This document shows, one piece after another, positions 11,150 to 22,421 of a stretch of DNA of 64,000 nucleotides. The position numbers and the translations under genes are program-made. Positions within the stretch are counted from its first letter, which is position 1, and every line of letters starts with the position of its first letter. Source of the DNA: Massospora cicadina (lineage: Eukaryota > Entomophthoromycota > Entomophthoromycetes > Entomophthorales > Entomophthoraceae); NCBI GenBank assembly GCA_022478985.1, contig JAKSZP010009526.1:1-64000 (forward strand), in the 5' to 3' direction. The notes beneath the pieces were generated by a model, which worked only from the letters and a program-made list of their open reading frames with translations, searched no databases and was not told the origin of the DNA.

Positions 11150-11600
11150 AGTTATGACAGTATTTAATAAATTCGCCAAATTCTATTAATATCCAAATTT
11201 TTATCAGGAGTTTATCATTCAAACTGATGCTTCATTGATGGTGATTGGCGCTATACTGAGCTAAGTAGACAAACTTGGGGATAAGCATCCGGTGGCATAT
11301 GTGAGCTGGACACTCTCAGCTGTGGAGAAAAACTACACTGTGACTGAGCATGAATGCTTTGTGGTCATTTACGTCTGTAAGCAGTTTTGAGTGTATGTCC
11401 ACAGAACACACTTTAAGGTGGTAATAGACCACTCTTTGCTGCGTTGGCTGCACAATCTAAGGGAACCAGAAGAACGACTGGCCTGATGGGCACTTAAGCT
11501 TCAGGCTTACAATTATCAGATAGTCCACTGAGTGGGGGCTTCTCATCAGAATGTGGATGGCTTATCACAGTTGCCAATGGTCCAATTGGTATACCCTCAG
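11150..11600 (+). pseudogene. pol: Element B RNase H
   Basis: Degrades the RNA of the RNA-DNA hybrid. Readable as FIIQTDASLMVIGAILS, HPVAYVSWTLSAVEKNYTVTEHECF, HFKVVIDHSLLRWL and WALKLQAYNYQIVH. Three in-frame TGA codons (11388, 11484, 11529) fall exactly where the family has arginine (FRVY, LARWAL, VHRPG), as expected from CGA to TGA. The acidic residues of QTDAS and HEC and the DH pair are retained. Confidence 0.85.
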
Positions 11601-12825
11601 GAGGATGAGCTATTTCAGAGAATGGTCGAAGGAGGAATTGGGGATGAGCCTCAAGAAATTCAAGGTGTGCTTCAAAAGCGATGGAAAATACTGAGACTAT
11701 GGATGGACAAGAATTCAAAGACAATCAATGGGAAGTGGCTATTATTCCTGAAACCATCGGAAAGAGTAGTGATAGTACAAGCAGCTAATAAGGTTTTTAG
11801 GGCATGGAGGCCTGAGGAAAACAACTGACCATATTTGCCATTATTACTACTGTGAATCAATTAACTACAATGTCACAGATCATCTGGCTTGTTGCGTGGA
11901 GTGCCGCTGCACAAACCACACAATACAGCTGGATACTGACTGGTCCACCCTGATTCACCTGGCACATGGTATCCATTGACATGATGGGACCGCTGATGAT
12001 GAGCACAGGGGGAGTCAAGTACATCATAGTTGCCATCGACCATCTGACAAAATGGGTCAAAACAAAGACCCTAACCAGAGTAGACGCTACCAGTACTGCG
12101 AGATTCATCCTGGATCAAGTAGTATACTGGCATGGATGTCCACAAGTCCTGCTGAGCGACAATGGGACCAACTTCACATCTCATGTGATTTCAAGGTTAA
12201 ACAAAATAATGGGGATCCAAGGAGTCATGTCAGTGCCATACCAGCCAGAGATGAATGGACTGATAGAATAGGTCAATGGGACGCTGGCCATGATGCTGAG
12301 GAAGTTAGTCGCAGGGAGAACTTCCGCGTGGGGAATGTACCTGAGTTTGGTGACATTCACCTACAACATTAGTCATCATATGGTGACAGGAAAGATGCCG
12401 TTTGTATTATTATATGGAAGAAAGGCTGCGTTGCCACCAATTTATATTCAATAGTGGAACCTACGTCAGGGATGAGAACTGAACAATACTTGAACTGACT
12501 AATGAGTATCCTGATTGATATGTAATTGCAAACATATAATACAACCTTGAAGAAAAGGATACAAGCGAAATCAAATGATGACAAAAACTGACCGGCCGTA
12601 GAAGAATATCAAATAAGGGAAAGAGTCGCCTATTGCAATATGTATATTTTCAGATGAATAAACAAATTAGATGCATTGTGGTCAGGTCCATTCGAAGTAA
12701 TCACCAAGATGGCGACCAATGCTTACTCCATCAAGAATCTCTGGGATGGAATAGTATATCATGTCCACAATAGATATCTAAAGCGTTGGATTGAGGAAAA
12801 AATAAAAGAGTTCCCAAAGTATTGA
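11600..12825 (+). pseudogene. pol: Element B integrase
   Basis: Inserts the cDNA into the chromosome. A zinc-binding region with His and Cys pairs lies at about 11840-11930 (TDHLACCVECRCT). The catalytic core follows in one frame: SIDMMGPL (Asp at 11978), LLSDNGTNF (Asp at 12158) and EMNGLIE (Glu at 12266). This gives D-X59-D-X35-E, the canonical spacing. A TAG follows the Glu directly. The rest of the core (MLRKLVAGRTSAWG, NISHHMVTGKMPF) and the C-terminal part (LDALWSGPFEVITK, VHNRYLKRW) reach the TGA near 12824. No chromodomain is seen. Confidence 0.88.
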
Positions 12826-14862
12826 TAACCATTAAGTTGGTCATGTCCTGATGATTAGGTCAAGTCTGAAAAAGGACCTCTGAACCAATCTAGATGGTTA
12901 AGTCTGAAAAAAGGACCGCTGAACCATAGAAAACTGGTAGGTTTAAGTACCCAGTACCCAATTTGGGGAAAAGATGGACCTCTGAACCTAAACAAGGTCA
13001 AGTCCCATAGTAAAAAGAAGAATAAAGATAAAAAAATCGATAAAAGATATTGGGAGAAAATTATAAACTGCATAGATAAAAAAGCCGATATATTTTATAA
13101 TGTTTATTTTTATTAATCATCCTCAGTATGGGGATGATTCCGCCTATGTCACCTCTTGGGGGAGGGAGGATGGATCGCTGTAGGATTGAACAGCCCATCA
13201 AAATCAATATGCAATCAGACGCTTGTGAGGGCGAGACCTACACAAAACCAAGTTTGTTGAGCGGACTCTGAGCCCTGAGAAAAAGTGACTAGGTGAAGGG
13301 AAATTGAAATTTTGAAAGATGCCAATCGCAAAACCCTGGAGCAGGGAGGAAAGCAGCAATAAAGAAAGAGGCAATTGGCGAATAACCCCAAGTATTCCAA
13401 TATGGCACAGGAGCTGGAAGATTAGTCCTGAGCGCCTGCTGATGGGCTTCATCAAGGACACCAGACATGTGGGCTGGCACCAAAGAAGGAATACTCGACA
13501 GGGGTTGCCAAATCATGCCCTTTATCAACGCCATCAGCGGAAGATACTGATAGGAATCTCCAAAGAAGAGATAGTTGTGCAGAGAGCAGATTGCATCCTG
13601 CAAGTAGCGACTAAGGGCTTCACAGAAGCTAAAGCTGAATGACTGGTGGAAACCAGGAGAGGCTAGAAGCTTTGTAGACCAACTTCAAAGAACTTGGCCA
13701 GCAAAGTGAAGAGCATAAGTGGCAGTATCCCAATCTAGAAGGTTGTCAAGATCAGAGGGATTCAGCACTAATATCAAAACCTCTGTTTTTTGGGTCTGGA
13801 GTTCAGCGTAGGGGAGCTCAAAGTGTATGCTGTTACCGATTGAGAGCTCAGAAACCAGAACAGTGGGTTTGTAAAATTAACCAAGTCAAAAGGGGAACTC
13901 AGGTAGCAAGTCTGACCCAGCCAGAAACAAACAATCCAGAGCAACCAGCATAATCTCTGGAGCATCTATGATGATGTTCAGAGCATCAGTGAAAGGAGCA
14001 AGCCAGGAGGGTTTTGAAGTCCAAATCTGGAATTGACTGCAGAGGAAGATTCAGCAGAGAGTTGTTCAAAATAATGGCCAGCCTGGTTTTGGAGGGATTA
14101 GTTACCATTTCCAGTAATTTGACGGACGGACTAGCCGCTTGCGCCAGACTAGGTGTATGAGTCCTGGAAGGACCATAAAAGAGGTTCCATCGAGCATCTT
14201 GACTATCTGCTGGAAGAGATGGAGGTATGGATCAGACAGACTATTGAGGAGCTGCTGGTAGCAAGATTTGGAATTTGACATATGAGCTGGACAAGAGGGG
14301 GATGTCAGACTTATATAGAAGTTGACATTATGCACTCTATAATCCATTAGTCTCCAATTTTGGGGAAATTAGTCTCAAAATTAATGAGATAAGCTCTCCA
14401 AGGGAAGAATTAAGAATGACTTATGCCAAGAGTTTTGAGCAAAATAACAAGGGCGAATAGAAATAAGTATTCTTAATTGAGCTGTGAAACAAACATTGAT
14501 GGCAAGAGTCTCCTGTCTAGGATGAGGAGAAAATCAGGAAATCAAGGACGCCAAACCAAAAATCCTAAATATGACAGCGGGTCATATATCCCAATGGGGA
14601 GAAAACTGGATCCTGGGACTAATATTGTCATGAGTAAATCGATCAGCCTGGCATGACAGAAGGTCATGGGGACAGTACTCTGAGAAGGCGGTAGCTGAAG
14701 AGGAAGAGGAAGAACGCCATATGCCAAAGGTCGTCCTGAGCAGCGTTGAGTATTGACAAGTGTACTCCACTTAAACTAATGAAGTATTCAACCAGGTGTC
14801 TGAAACAGTGTTCTCATGCCTCAGTCCTTTTCTAGCTGGAAATCTAGGCAAGAGGGGGGATG
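12826..14862 (+). other. Element B post-pol region, no recognised gene
   Basis: Two kilobases between the end of integrase and the polypurine tract. The first part (12840-13010) has three diverged copies of gtctgaaaaaggacctctgaacc-like sequence 42-58 bp apart. An open frame of 107 codons (13319-13642) and a longer decayed frame (about 13460-14465) exist, but stop density is close to chance and no protein family is recognised. It could be a lost third ORF or a long 3' untranslated region. The polypurine tract ends it. Confidence 0.5.
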
Positions 14863-16139
14863 TGTTGGGATTTTTGCCCATATTCCCAGCCTGCTAGATT
14901 ACCTGGTATCGCTAGGGGAAAAATTCCCTAAGGCGAAGTGGATTGGAAACTGGTTAGCCTGAATTTTGGTGGAACTACGGTTGGGGATTTTGGGATAGTC
15001 AACTGGTCATATCTGTCAGGGATTGATACAGATGGATACCTAAGATCTCATCGGGAAGAGTTGATGACAAAATAGGGGCATCTGATAGTGATTAACTATC
15101 AGGTGTACCAATTAGGATTGGTCAGGTTTCATCACCAACTGATTGGGAATGAATAGTGAGTTGTGGGTTGAGTAATGCCGCCTGCAACTAGTGAGTTGAT
15201 TGGCTGGTGAAGTGACCTGCCATAATGGGTAATAGTCCCATTACCTAAGCAGGTCGCTAGCCAATTATGGTTGGTTCGCTTGGATTGAGAGGAAAACAAT
15301 AGGGACACGTTGATTGACTCTTTTCATTTGAGGTCTTGAGGATGTCCAATGATGGAATCCTAGCCAGAGTGGGGAAGACTATCGCTGCTGAGATAAGGAA
15401 GGGTGATTCAATGGCAACAGCTGCCATTTCATCAAAGAAGTGTCAACTGAGGGTTAGACAGACGAATCCCCTACTTTATAATTCCCTAGGATTTACTATA
15501 ATAAAAAAAACTAGTATTTAGGAATAGATACAGATCAGCTCGACTTTCCATTTGATTTCACCCATCCTGGGGTTGATACAGGTGATAAGGATTTAATCAG
15601 TCAGGTGGACCAAGATCCTTGTATGTCAGGAATCCAGAAGATAAAGAAAAACTCTAGTTCAAATACAACAAGTACTTTTACAGTAATATTATCAATTTGG
15701 TGTATAGTTAGACTATCAGATTGTATTGTTTCGTTCTATCTCAAGGTTTTTATTCCAGAAGGCAATAATTGGAAGACTCTCAGAGAGAAGAGTAAAGATC
15801 TAAGCGGGGATATTGAGATGAAGGAATCACAATCAGGGGTAGCTGCTGACTGTGTGTTGGGCCAAGAGAGACTGTCACCGGGGTATCTTAAAGATCAGGT
15901 GTACAAGAGTATAAGGAACGAATCCCTACGAGTATGACTTACAAAGTATATAATTGGAAATACTGGTAAAGCGTTGGGCCAGGTAATAGTTTAATCTCAA
16001 CTATGGATAATAGTCTTTATAAAATTATTGATTAATACATTCTATACAACGCAACAAGGTGCATGAGGAAATTGAACCTGTGCAGTAAAAAGGTTACTGG
16101 GTTGACAGCTGATAATCAATCCCTAATTAAATTTTTACA
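14863..16139 (+). mobile_element. Element B 3' LTR
   Basis: 1277 bp, starting TGTTGGGATTTTTGCCCA right after the purine tract and ending AATTTTTACA. Followed by the TAACC copy of the target duplication, after which the gag of A resumes. Confidence 0.92.
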
Positions 16140-16500
16140 TAACCTGAGGTTCAAATGCATATGATCAGGCAGAAGATTGGGTTTACCTGTATCTGGGAAA
16201 TTATGGAAGCACTTAACGAGATCCCTGCATCGACCCTACACTCTAAGGTTACCTCTACAGGTCCCTCTAATTGTCCTTAAGTCCATGTGGTCAAAAACCA
16301 GAAGAATTCTTGGCCTCAATACACCTACTGTAATGGTTCCAGACACAGTGCCAAGACCTGCTAGAAACTTCTTGCTGAGGAGGTAGGAAAAGGGCTTTCA
16401 GCATGAAGGACGAGGGGCTACTGCTGACATCCCTACTATGCCTAAAGAATTCTCCATAACCTCAAATGAACCTGGACTTATTATAACTGGAGAAGAAATT
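16140..16500 (+). pseudogene. gag: Element A gag, second part
   Basis: Continuation of the A capsid after the B insertion. The bridge reads ...SYPEVQMHM... when B and one duplication copy are left out, and it aligns with E at about 63840-63870. The 70-codon open frame at 16177-16386 is in a different frame from the matching segment, so a frameshift lies nearby. No CCHC knuckle is visible in what remains. Confidence 0.6.
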
Positions 16501-17000
16501 TCAGTATCCATAGATAATAAAGAAACTTATATTGCTTTCTCTTCTTCCAATGACTCTCCCATGTTTCTCACAATACTACCCCACTTCAGAAGTTTGGTTG
16601 CTCATGTTGCATTTTGAGCTCATAAGATTCCAGTCCTCGCCATAGTCAACTGTGGATCCCCTGTGAATGTCATATCATTCAAGTTAATGAAGCGCATAAA
16701 GATCGCTACGGATTTGCCCCACTATATGGAGTATGGCACATCTGGCCCACAATGCACCTGATCTATAGAGGCCTATTCCTCTCTACTAGTGAAGTTCAAA
16801 AAAGCTTGCTGTAAACTCCCCCACTATTGCAATAGATAATTCTAGCTATGACCTGCTCATTGAAACTCAGTTCCTTTGATACTACTCAGCTGTAGTCCAT
16901 TACAATGATGGCTTTCTATCTCTACTAGGGCATTAGGTCCCCCTGATCTTTAGACCTTCTCATGACTCTAAGATGGAAGTCAAATCCTGATCCTGTTTAT
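16501..17000 (+). pseudogene. pol: Element A aspartic protease, active site lost
   Basis: Recognised from HKIPVLAIVNCGSPVNVISFKL followed by MKRIKIATDLPHYMEYGTSG. The catalytic Asp-Ser/Thr-Gly has become Asn-Cys-Gly (Asn codon at 16648), which would abolish activity. E carries Glu at the same place (VESGYPLN), so both copies of this family lost the aspartate independently. Several stops follow. Confidence 0.75.
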
Positions 17001-17640
17001 TGGAGAGTAAAGGCTGAATCGATTGGCATGAATATCACATAAAAAGCCCTCAAGTCCAAATTGCCCCCTGCTGTTGATGAGCAAGAAGGCATGGTGATCT
17101 TTTTACCTAGAAAAATACAATACCTCTAAAGTCCCAAATCTTTGCCAACACCTGGGTCCATGTTAACATCCCCTCTGAATACCTACTGGAAATCCAAGGC
17201 CTAGACAACCTGTCCGCCAAGGAGGTGCTAACTTGCCCTGGAGCTTTAGATCAGATTATGCTGGATCCATATTAGTGTTGCTGGCTAATCTTACTGAGAA
17301 ATCCAAAATAGTTGGTCTAACCAGTCATGCTGCCTATTTCCACCTCCTACTAGTGGAGGCTGTCAACAATGTTCATTGTTTTATGAGCATAAGTGACTTC
17401 AGCTTGAAGATTCCCCCATCAGTGGTCCTGGTTGATACTTTTATTGGAGATGAACTTTTAATGACCAACAAAGCAAATTTCAAGAGTTGTTGGAGGAGCA
17501 TCTAGTACTAAAAAAAGAGCTGTTGGAGGAGTATTCGGACCTGTTTTTGGCCTCAACATATGACTTTGAAAGAATGAACGAGTCCTACATCATGTGGAGA
17601 CTGGGGATGCTCCTCCTTCTGATCCTGACCTTACCAAAAG
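17001..17640 (+). pseudogene. pol: Element A protease-RT linker
   Basis: Matches E at 62811-63005 (LKSQIFANTWVHVNI in A, LKSQIIANNWVHVNI in E) and contains a 90-codon open frame at 17233-17505. The segment just before RT reads FQELLEE...EEYSDLF, with 33 extra bases inside it made by the micro-retroposon at 17499-17516 and its duplication. No enzymatic domain is assigned. Confidence 0.65.
17484..17531 (+). mobile_element. Micro-retroposon in A (18 bp plus TSD)
   Basis: Insert catctagtactaaaaaa (17499-17516) lies between gagttgttggaggag (17484-17498) and gagctgttggaggag (17517-17531), a 15-bp duplication with one mismatch. The A-tail and long duplication are the marks of LINE-type retroposition with extreme 5' truncation. 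The same 3' end occurs on the minus strand at 28207-28253 and 47541-47561. E has a single copy of the target (58846-58863) and no insert. Confidence 0.85.
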
Positions 17641-18385
17641 AGCAAGGTTAAAGAGGCCCAGGTGATGGTATAGCCCAGAAAACTACTTGACGTTGGACTC
17701 CTAGTACCATCACGCAGCCCTTGGGCCTCTCCTCTTCTACTGGTTTGGAAGAAGGATGGCAGCCACCAAGTGGTGATGGACTACCAGCGACTCAACTCCA
17801 TCACCAAGAAGGATAGAATCCTCTACCTCAAATTGATGATTCCCTCCGTCTTCTTGCTGGATTTCAATAATTTTCCACCATAGATTTTGCTAGCGGATAT
17901 TAGCAAGTTGACCTCACCTCTGAAGATCGAGTCAATTACATTCTCATAGCCAATGTGGGACTATTCGAGTTCCCAAAGATGCCCAGGGCCTCTGTAGCCC
18001 CCCAGCCATTTTCCAACGCGCCATGGATGAGATCCTTATGGACTTGAGGCTTTCGTGTGTCCTTGTCTACCTAGAATACGAAACTGTTTTCTCACAAACC
18101 TTTAATGGCACATTGAACATCTCAGGGAAGTCTTCAATCGGATCCAAAAGGCTTCTATAAAGCTCAAACCTTCGATGTGCTCTTTCTCCCAGTCAGAACT
18201 GGAGTCTCTAGGACATAAAGTTTTAAAGGATGGCATCCAGCTTATACCAGACAAAGGTGATGCCATAGAAAGGATGTCACGCCCCCAAAGTCTAAGGGAT
18301 ATCCAGGTTTCCCTAGGCATGGTGGACTAATATCATTGGTTTATCCCCAGGTTTGCTGACCTAGCGAGCCACTATTCTACCTCCT
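17641..18385 (+). pseudogene. pol: Element A reverse transcriptase, catalytic box lost
   Basis: Readable blocks: LLDVGLLVPSRSPWASPLLLV, KKDGSHQVVMDYQRLNSIT, FSTIDFASGY, then frame changes, FQRAMDEILMDLRLSCVLVYL. The catalytic YXDD reads YLEY at 18068-18079, so both aspartates are gone. TGG to TAG is seen after ASGY (family ASGYWQ). Thumb and connection remain in other frames. Order and spacing are standard for gypsy pol. Confidence 0.85.
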
Positions 18386-18389
18386 ACAT

Positions 18390-18870
18390 AAGAATGTGCC
18401 GTTTGAATGGCAGTCTGAACAAGAACAGGATTTTAAAGGCTTGAGAATTGCTTTATATACTAAACCCATTCTAGTCCACCTGCGGTTTGACCAACCCTTC
18501 TTGTTGTTTATGGATTCAAGTGATGTTTCATTGGGGCTATCCTATCCCAACATAATGAAAATCAGGTTGATCATACTGTGGCCTATTTTAGTAAGACACT
18601 GAATAAATCTAAACAGAACTACAGTGTTACTGAGAAGAAGTGCCTGGCTGTCTTGCTAGCCATCAAGCATTTTAGGCTTTATCTTTATATTACCCACTTT
18701 ACCATTGTTACCAACCACTCCTCACTCCGGTGGCTTCAGCAAATGAAGGACCCAGATGGCCGCTTAACCATATGAGCCTTAAAACTGCAGAGCTATGATT
18801 TCACCATTGTCCGTCATGCAGGCGCAATTCACCAAAAAAGCTGACAGCCTCTCCAGGATTCTGGTGTTAG
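18390..18870 (+). pseudogene. pol: Element A RNase H
   Basis: FDQPFLLFMDSSDVSLG (18484-18534), then after a frame change VAYFSKTLNKSKQNYSVTEKKCLAVLLAIKHF and TIVTNHSSLRWLQQMKDPDGRLT, a textbook gypsy RNase H. The end (IVRHAGAIHQK, DSLSRI) leads into the position where C is inserted (after 18870). Confidence 0.88.
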
Positions 18871-20171
18871 TGTCTGGCAAACAGCAAGTTATTTTTAGAC
18901 TGGCCTGCCAATTTAAGTGCTGAAGCACACAAACTCCAAACCCAGATGCCAATGGCACTGCTGCTGGTATGATGGTTATGAAACTAGTGAGGAGTTTCAT
19001 CACTAAGAGGCCATGAGCCATTGTTGTGTATAGGAGCCAATCAAAGAACCAGGTGAACACGGCCAAGGACCCCATGGGTTGTGGAATTATAGGCAGGAAG
19101 GGAGGTTTAGATTTGAACATATTAAAAACTAAAAATGGGTACAGGGATTTTTATTAAAAGTAGATAGATATAAAATGACCAACAATTTTATCAGTGCGAT
19201 GCAACTGATTAAATAGTGTTCAATTGGTAGTGGGTTAAAGCAGGGATCTGGTCCTTAATTTTGACCTAACCAAGTGAATATTTGGGGGAGGCGGAGGATA
19301 ATTCTAATTAGAACTGATATCAAAGGATTTGGTAGCAGGCCAAGTCACTATCAGTTTATCTGTAAATGCTTGGACCAACACTTGACTGCATTTACATTGG
19401 TTGGCATGATGGCGTCTGTCCTGATGGGCAACAGGAATCACCCAGTGCCACCCCACATAGAGTCAGTTCCCATTGGTTGGGAACAGGTTCTGGATGGCCA
19501 ACCTGCTAATGCCTAGTTGCTGGGGCATTCATTTGGCCAAGTATGTTGTACTGGGTGAAAATCCTGATTCTTGAACTAGGGGATTTCTACTCAACAGGGA
19601 TTGTCCCTGACGATTTTGAGGGGATTTTGGCATCAGCAATCATACTACTCTAGGCTCGATGTTGTCTGCAATTACAGTTAATAATTCCCTGATTGTCTTT
19701 TTCCAGATATTGGTTTTCCGCCCATCAGACTTTATTCCAATTATATTTGGACATTTTGGATTTGATTCTGAGAATTTGACGGCAACAGTTTTGTAAAATC
19801 CTCCCACTCATGAGGAAAATGGTTACCAATGATTATAGCGCAGATTTTCTTAGTTTAGTGAACTAGTTTGGCAGAGGCAAGTGCAGGGACCAGGGAAGGA
19901 ATCTTCAGAGGGAGCGCTGTTACCCAGCGCTTGTCTACTACGTGAGCGCGCGCGGCGCGCGCGCGCGCGCGCGCGCGCGCGCGCGCGCGCGCGCGCGCGC
20001 GCGCGCGCGCGCGCGCGCGCGCGCGCGCGCGCGCGCGCGCGCGCGCGCGCGCGCGCGCGCGCGCGAGGTAGCCTTGGGTATGAGGGGTACAGCCACCATC
20101 TTCAGACCCTTCTTATTTTGGATTAAGAAAATCGACTGATCCATGCAAAGGGGACGTTCCCTGGACTTACA
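18871..20171 (-). mobile_element. Chromovirus C 3' LTR with GC expansion
   Basis: 1301 bp, TGTC on the plus strand at the left and ACTTACA at the right. It is about 121 bp longer than the 5' LTR of the same element, and the difference is accounted for by the GC dinucleotide tract at 19946-20065. Confidence 0.92.
19946..20065. repeat. (GC)n microsatellite
   Basis: A 9-base GC run, one GG break at 19954-19955, then 111 bases of uninterrupted GC alternation (19955-20065). The two open frames over it (Arg-Ala repeats on both strands) are by-products of the dinucleotide and not genes. The other LTR of C and both LTRs of D have ordinary sequence here (ctacctcatgggtgaggtc in C). Confidence 0.97.
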
Positions 20172-20259
20172 TTACCCCTTCCGTTTGTCAAAGGAGGGGC
20201 ACTTCTGCCAGGAAACTGCATAAGGGCTATATTTTTGTGCGCCTTGGGCAACTTGATCG

Positions 20260-20670
20260 CCATCAAAGTTGCAACTTTTGGGGGGATGTGGAGCATTGGG
20301 AGGGACTCAAAAACACCTCGACTAGTTCTATGCAATTTGCGCAATCAAGAGCCTTGACCAAACTGTTCTTATAGACTGGATAGCCCTTCCAGACAACAAG
20401 ATACTGAACTGACCTCCGAGATTTTTGGGACACTAAAATGCTTTCCACCTCAGCCTCCTCCGCAACCTTGATTAATATTGGCTCAGGGTCCACGAGGACA
20501 ATCCTCTTAAATAGGGACAGTTGAGATATGTGGGAGACGGGGTGCTGTTTCCAATGAGATTCAACTTTAACTAGAAAGCACCATTGCTTAAGTCTTCCTC
20601 CGTTAAGTGGGGACCCAAACACTTGCTTGCAAACTTCTATGAAGGTACCTGCATCTGAAAATTGCACATA
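20260..20670 (-). pseudogene. pol: Chromovirus C integrase C-terminus and chromodomain
   Basis: An open frame of 134 codons ending in a chromodomain. The integrase tail (WKQHPVSHISQLSLFK) is followed by AEVESILVSQKSRRSVQYLVV, WKGYP and a diverged helix. The aromatic Tyr/Trp pair of the methyl-lysine-binding cage is present (QYLVVWKGYP). Chromodomains at the integrase end define chromoviruses and are thought to direct insertion to heterochromatin. Confidence 0.85.
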
Positions 20671-21860
20671 TCAAGCGTGGCATATGAACCCACCACTATG
20701 TCATGACCAGGAGCCGTATTTGATCTGCAAACCACTTGTAAACACCGGTAGCTTTAGTGAGATTCTCATGCACTGAGGACTAAGTTGACCAAATGTTCTC
20801 TGCATGATCTGCATTAGCTGGGACCTCAGGACGCAGGCAGGGACCAACTAAAAATGAGGGATTATACCTCATCGTTGCTTCATAGGGAGAAAACCCCATA
20901 AGAATAAGTTCCGTTGTTGTAGGCAAATTGAGTGAGGGGAGGTCATTACCTAGGTATCCTGTGCGGCCACAGCATAGCAGCGCAATTATTGTTCCAAGAT
21001 TTGGTTAACTTGCTCAGTTTGTCCATCAGACTGGGGATGATATACTGTGGAATGGTAGGGGGTAATTTTTAAAATGGATAGAGCTCATTTTAAACTGCAG
21101 CTATAAATGTGAGCCGCAGTCACTGATGATCTCCTGCAGGAGACCAAGCATAGCAAACACATGGAAAATGAAGAGACGAGCGGTTTCTTCTGACATAATT
21201 GCAGAAGAGCATGGAATAAATAGGGAAATTTTGGTAAAATGATTGACCACCATCATCATCACTGTAAACCCAATAGAACATGGAATTTCAACAATAAAAT
21301 CAACAGACACCAACGTCCATGGACCCTCCACCTGTTATAAAATATGAGGGAGGCCATTTCTTTCTGAGTGATTTGACTTGGCCCATGTGCAGGTAACATA
21401 ATTGGCGATCCAGGCTGGTACTTCTTTTGATAAACCCGCCCAATTATAATTTCTTAATCAAATTAAATCTTTTTTTTATTGCCCAGATGGCCAATTGTGG
21501 GAGGAACATGATGTGCTTGAAACTCCTCAGCTTTAAAGAAAGGAGGGACCCAAACCCATGACTAAAAATAAATGAGACCCTCCACTAAGCTATATAGGGA
21601 ATGTTTGTAATTTTAGAGGGACAATTGATCAAATAACTCCACTCCTTTGAGAAAGGTCATTTGAGCTTCTAAAACCCGTGAAATAAGAGGAGCATTAGGA
21701 GCTAAGTTGATTGATGAGACCACAGGCGGGACAATAGATAAAATTTGAGTGGAGGGTATCATGGTAACCGGGTCTGCTTCATCTGAGTCCGAAGGGCAGT
21801 GAGCCAGGTTGTGGCTAAAAAAATTGAGGAGCAAATTTAATGTAACTTTCATAAATTCAT
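20671..21860 (-). pseudogene. pol: Chromovirus C integrase
   Basis: Core readable at 21101-21331: VSVDFIVEIP (first Asp), then FTKISLFIPC and IISDCGSHL (second Asp; the family has DRGSHF). The zinc-binding part lies at about 21350-21600 in broken form. Upstream in element sense, the frame at 21613-21852 holds the RNase H to IN linker (PPVVSSINLAPNAPLISRV). The catalytic Glu region is not cleanly readable. Confidence 0.75.
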
Positions 21861-21998
21861 CTTTTTACTTGAAACTGAACTAATCCTATAGGTACAAGAT
21901 TGCCAACGTGCCAATTCATGTGTTTTGCAAAAATACAGAAGAGCTTGGTGATATGTATGCACCGTTAACTCATGCAGAGCGTCTTGTAACAGATACCT

Positions 21999-22274
21999 CT
22001 AATGATTCAAAGCCCATGCTATGGCTGACAACTCCTTATCATAGATGTCCCAATATTTCTCAGTATAGGAGAATTTCTGGGAATAGTAGGTGACCGGATG
22101 TTCTAAACCCTTGTGCTCATGGAGCAGAACTGCCCCCACTGCCACAGATGAAGCATCACATGCAACGATATACAGTTTGGAGGGGTCAGCGTGTTTTAGA
22201 TGGGAGTGATAAGAAGACCTCTTTAATTGACTCAAACGCCTGCTGGCATTTGAGTGTCCAAAGAAAGGAAACAT
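21999..22274 (-). pseudogene. pol: Chromovirus C RNase H
   Basis: Open frame of 91 codons: LYIVACDASSVAVGAVLLHE, VTYYSQKFSYTEKYWDIYDK and ELSAIAWAL. The catalytic Asp in CDAS and the Glu in DKELSAI are intact, and the order is as in the chromovirus family. Confidence 0.88.
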
Positions 22275-22299
22275 TCTTATCTGTGAGGGGGTGAAGCGG

Positions 22300-22421
22300 A
22301 GCAGCTAACTAGGAAAGGGCTAGGTAAAATTTTTCAGGAAAATAATGGTGCCAAAGGAACTTCTTAATTGTTTTTGGGTTTGTTGGAGTTGGCCATTTGC
22401 GGATGGCGTCCAACTTTTTTT

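Larger units (their letters stand above)
6334..16139 (+). mobile_element. Ty3/gypsy element B, complete, nested in A gag
   Basis: LTRs at 6334-7612 and 14863-16139 (1279 and 1277 bp), both TGTT...TTACA. The PBS is at 7616 and the polypurine tract (aagaggggggatg) at 14850-14862. Flanks TACCC (6329-6333) and TAACC (16140-16144) are a 5-bp target duplication with one change. Joining A across B restores a reading frame that matches the uninterrupted site in E at about 63858. The internal order is gag, PR, RT, RNase H, IN, then about 2 kb without a recognised gene. Solo or partial LTRs of the family lie at 1-795, 49806-57312 and 55670-56816. Confidence 0.92.

Noticed and set aside
9357..12825. A genetic code with TGA as tryptophan
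   Set aside because: TGA falls at conserved arginine positions as often as tryptophan, and TAA and TAG stops and frameshifts are also present; simple decay explains it.
13289..13642. Overlapping open frames of about 105 codons on both strands after B pol
   Set aside because: No known family, and stop density over the region is near chance; kept only as a possible lost third ORF.
19881..20144. Open frames coding Arg-Ala repeats on both strands
   Set aside because: They are produced by the GC dinucleotide tract, which is open in several frames by nature; no start context or family supports a protein.
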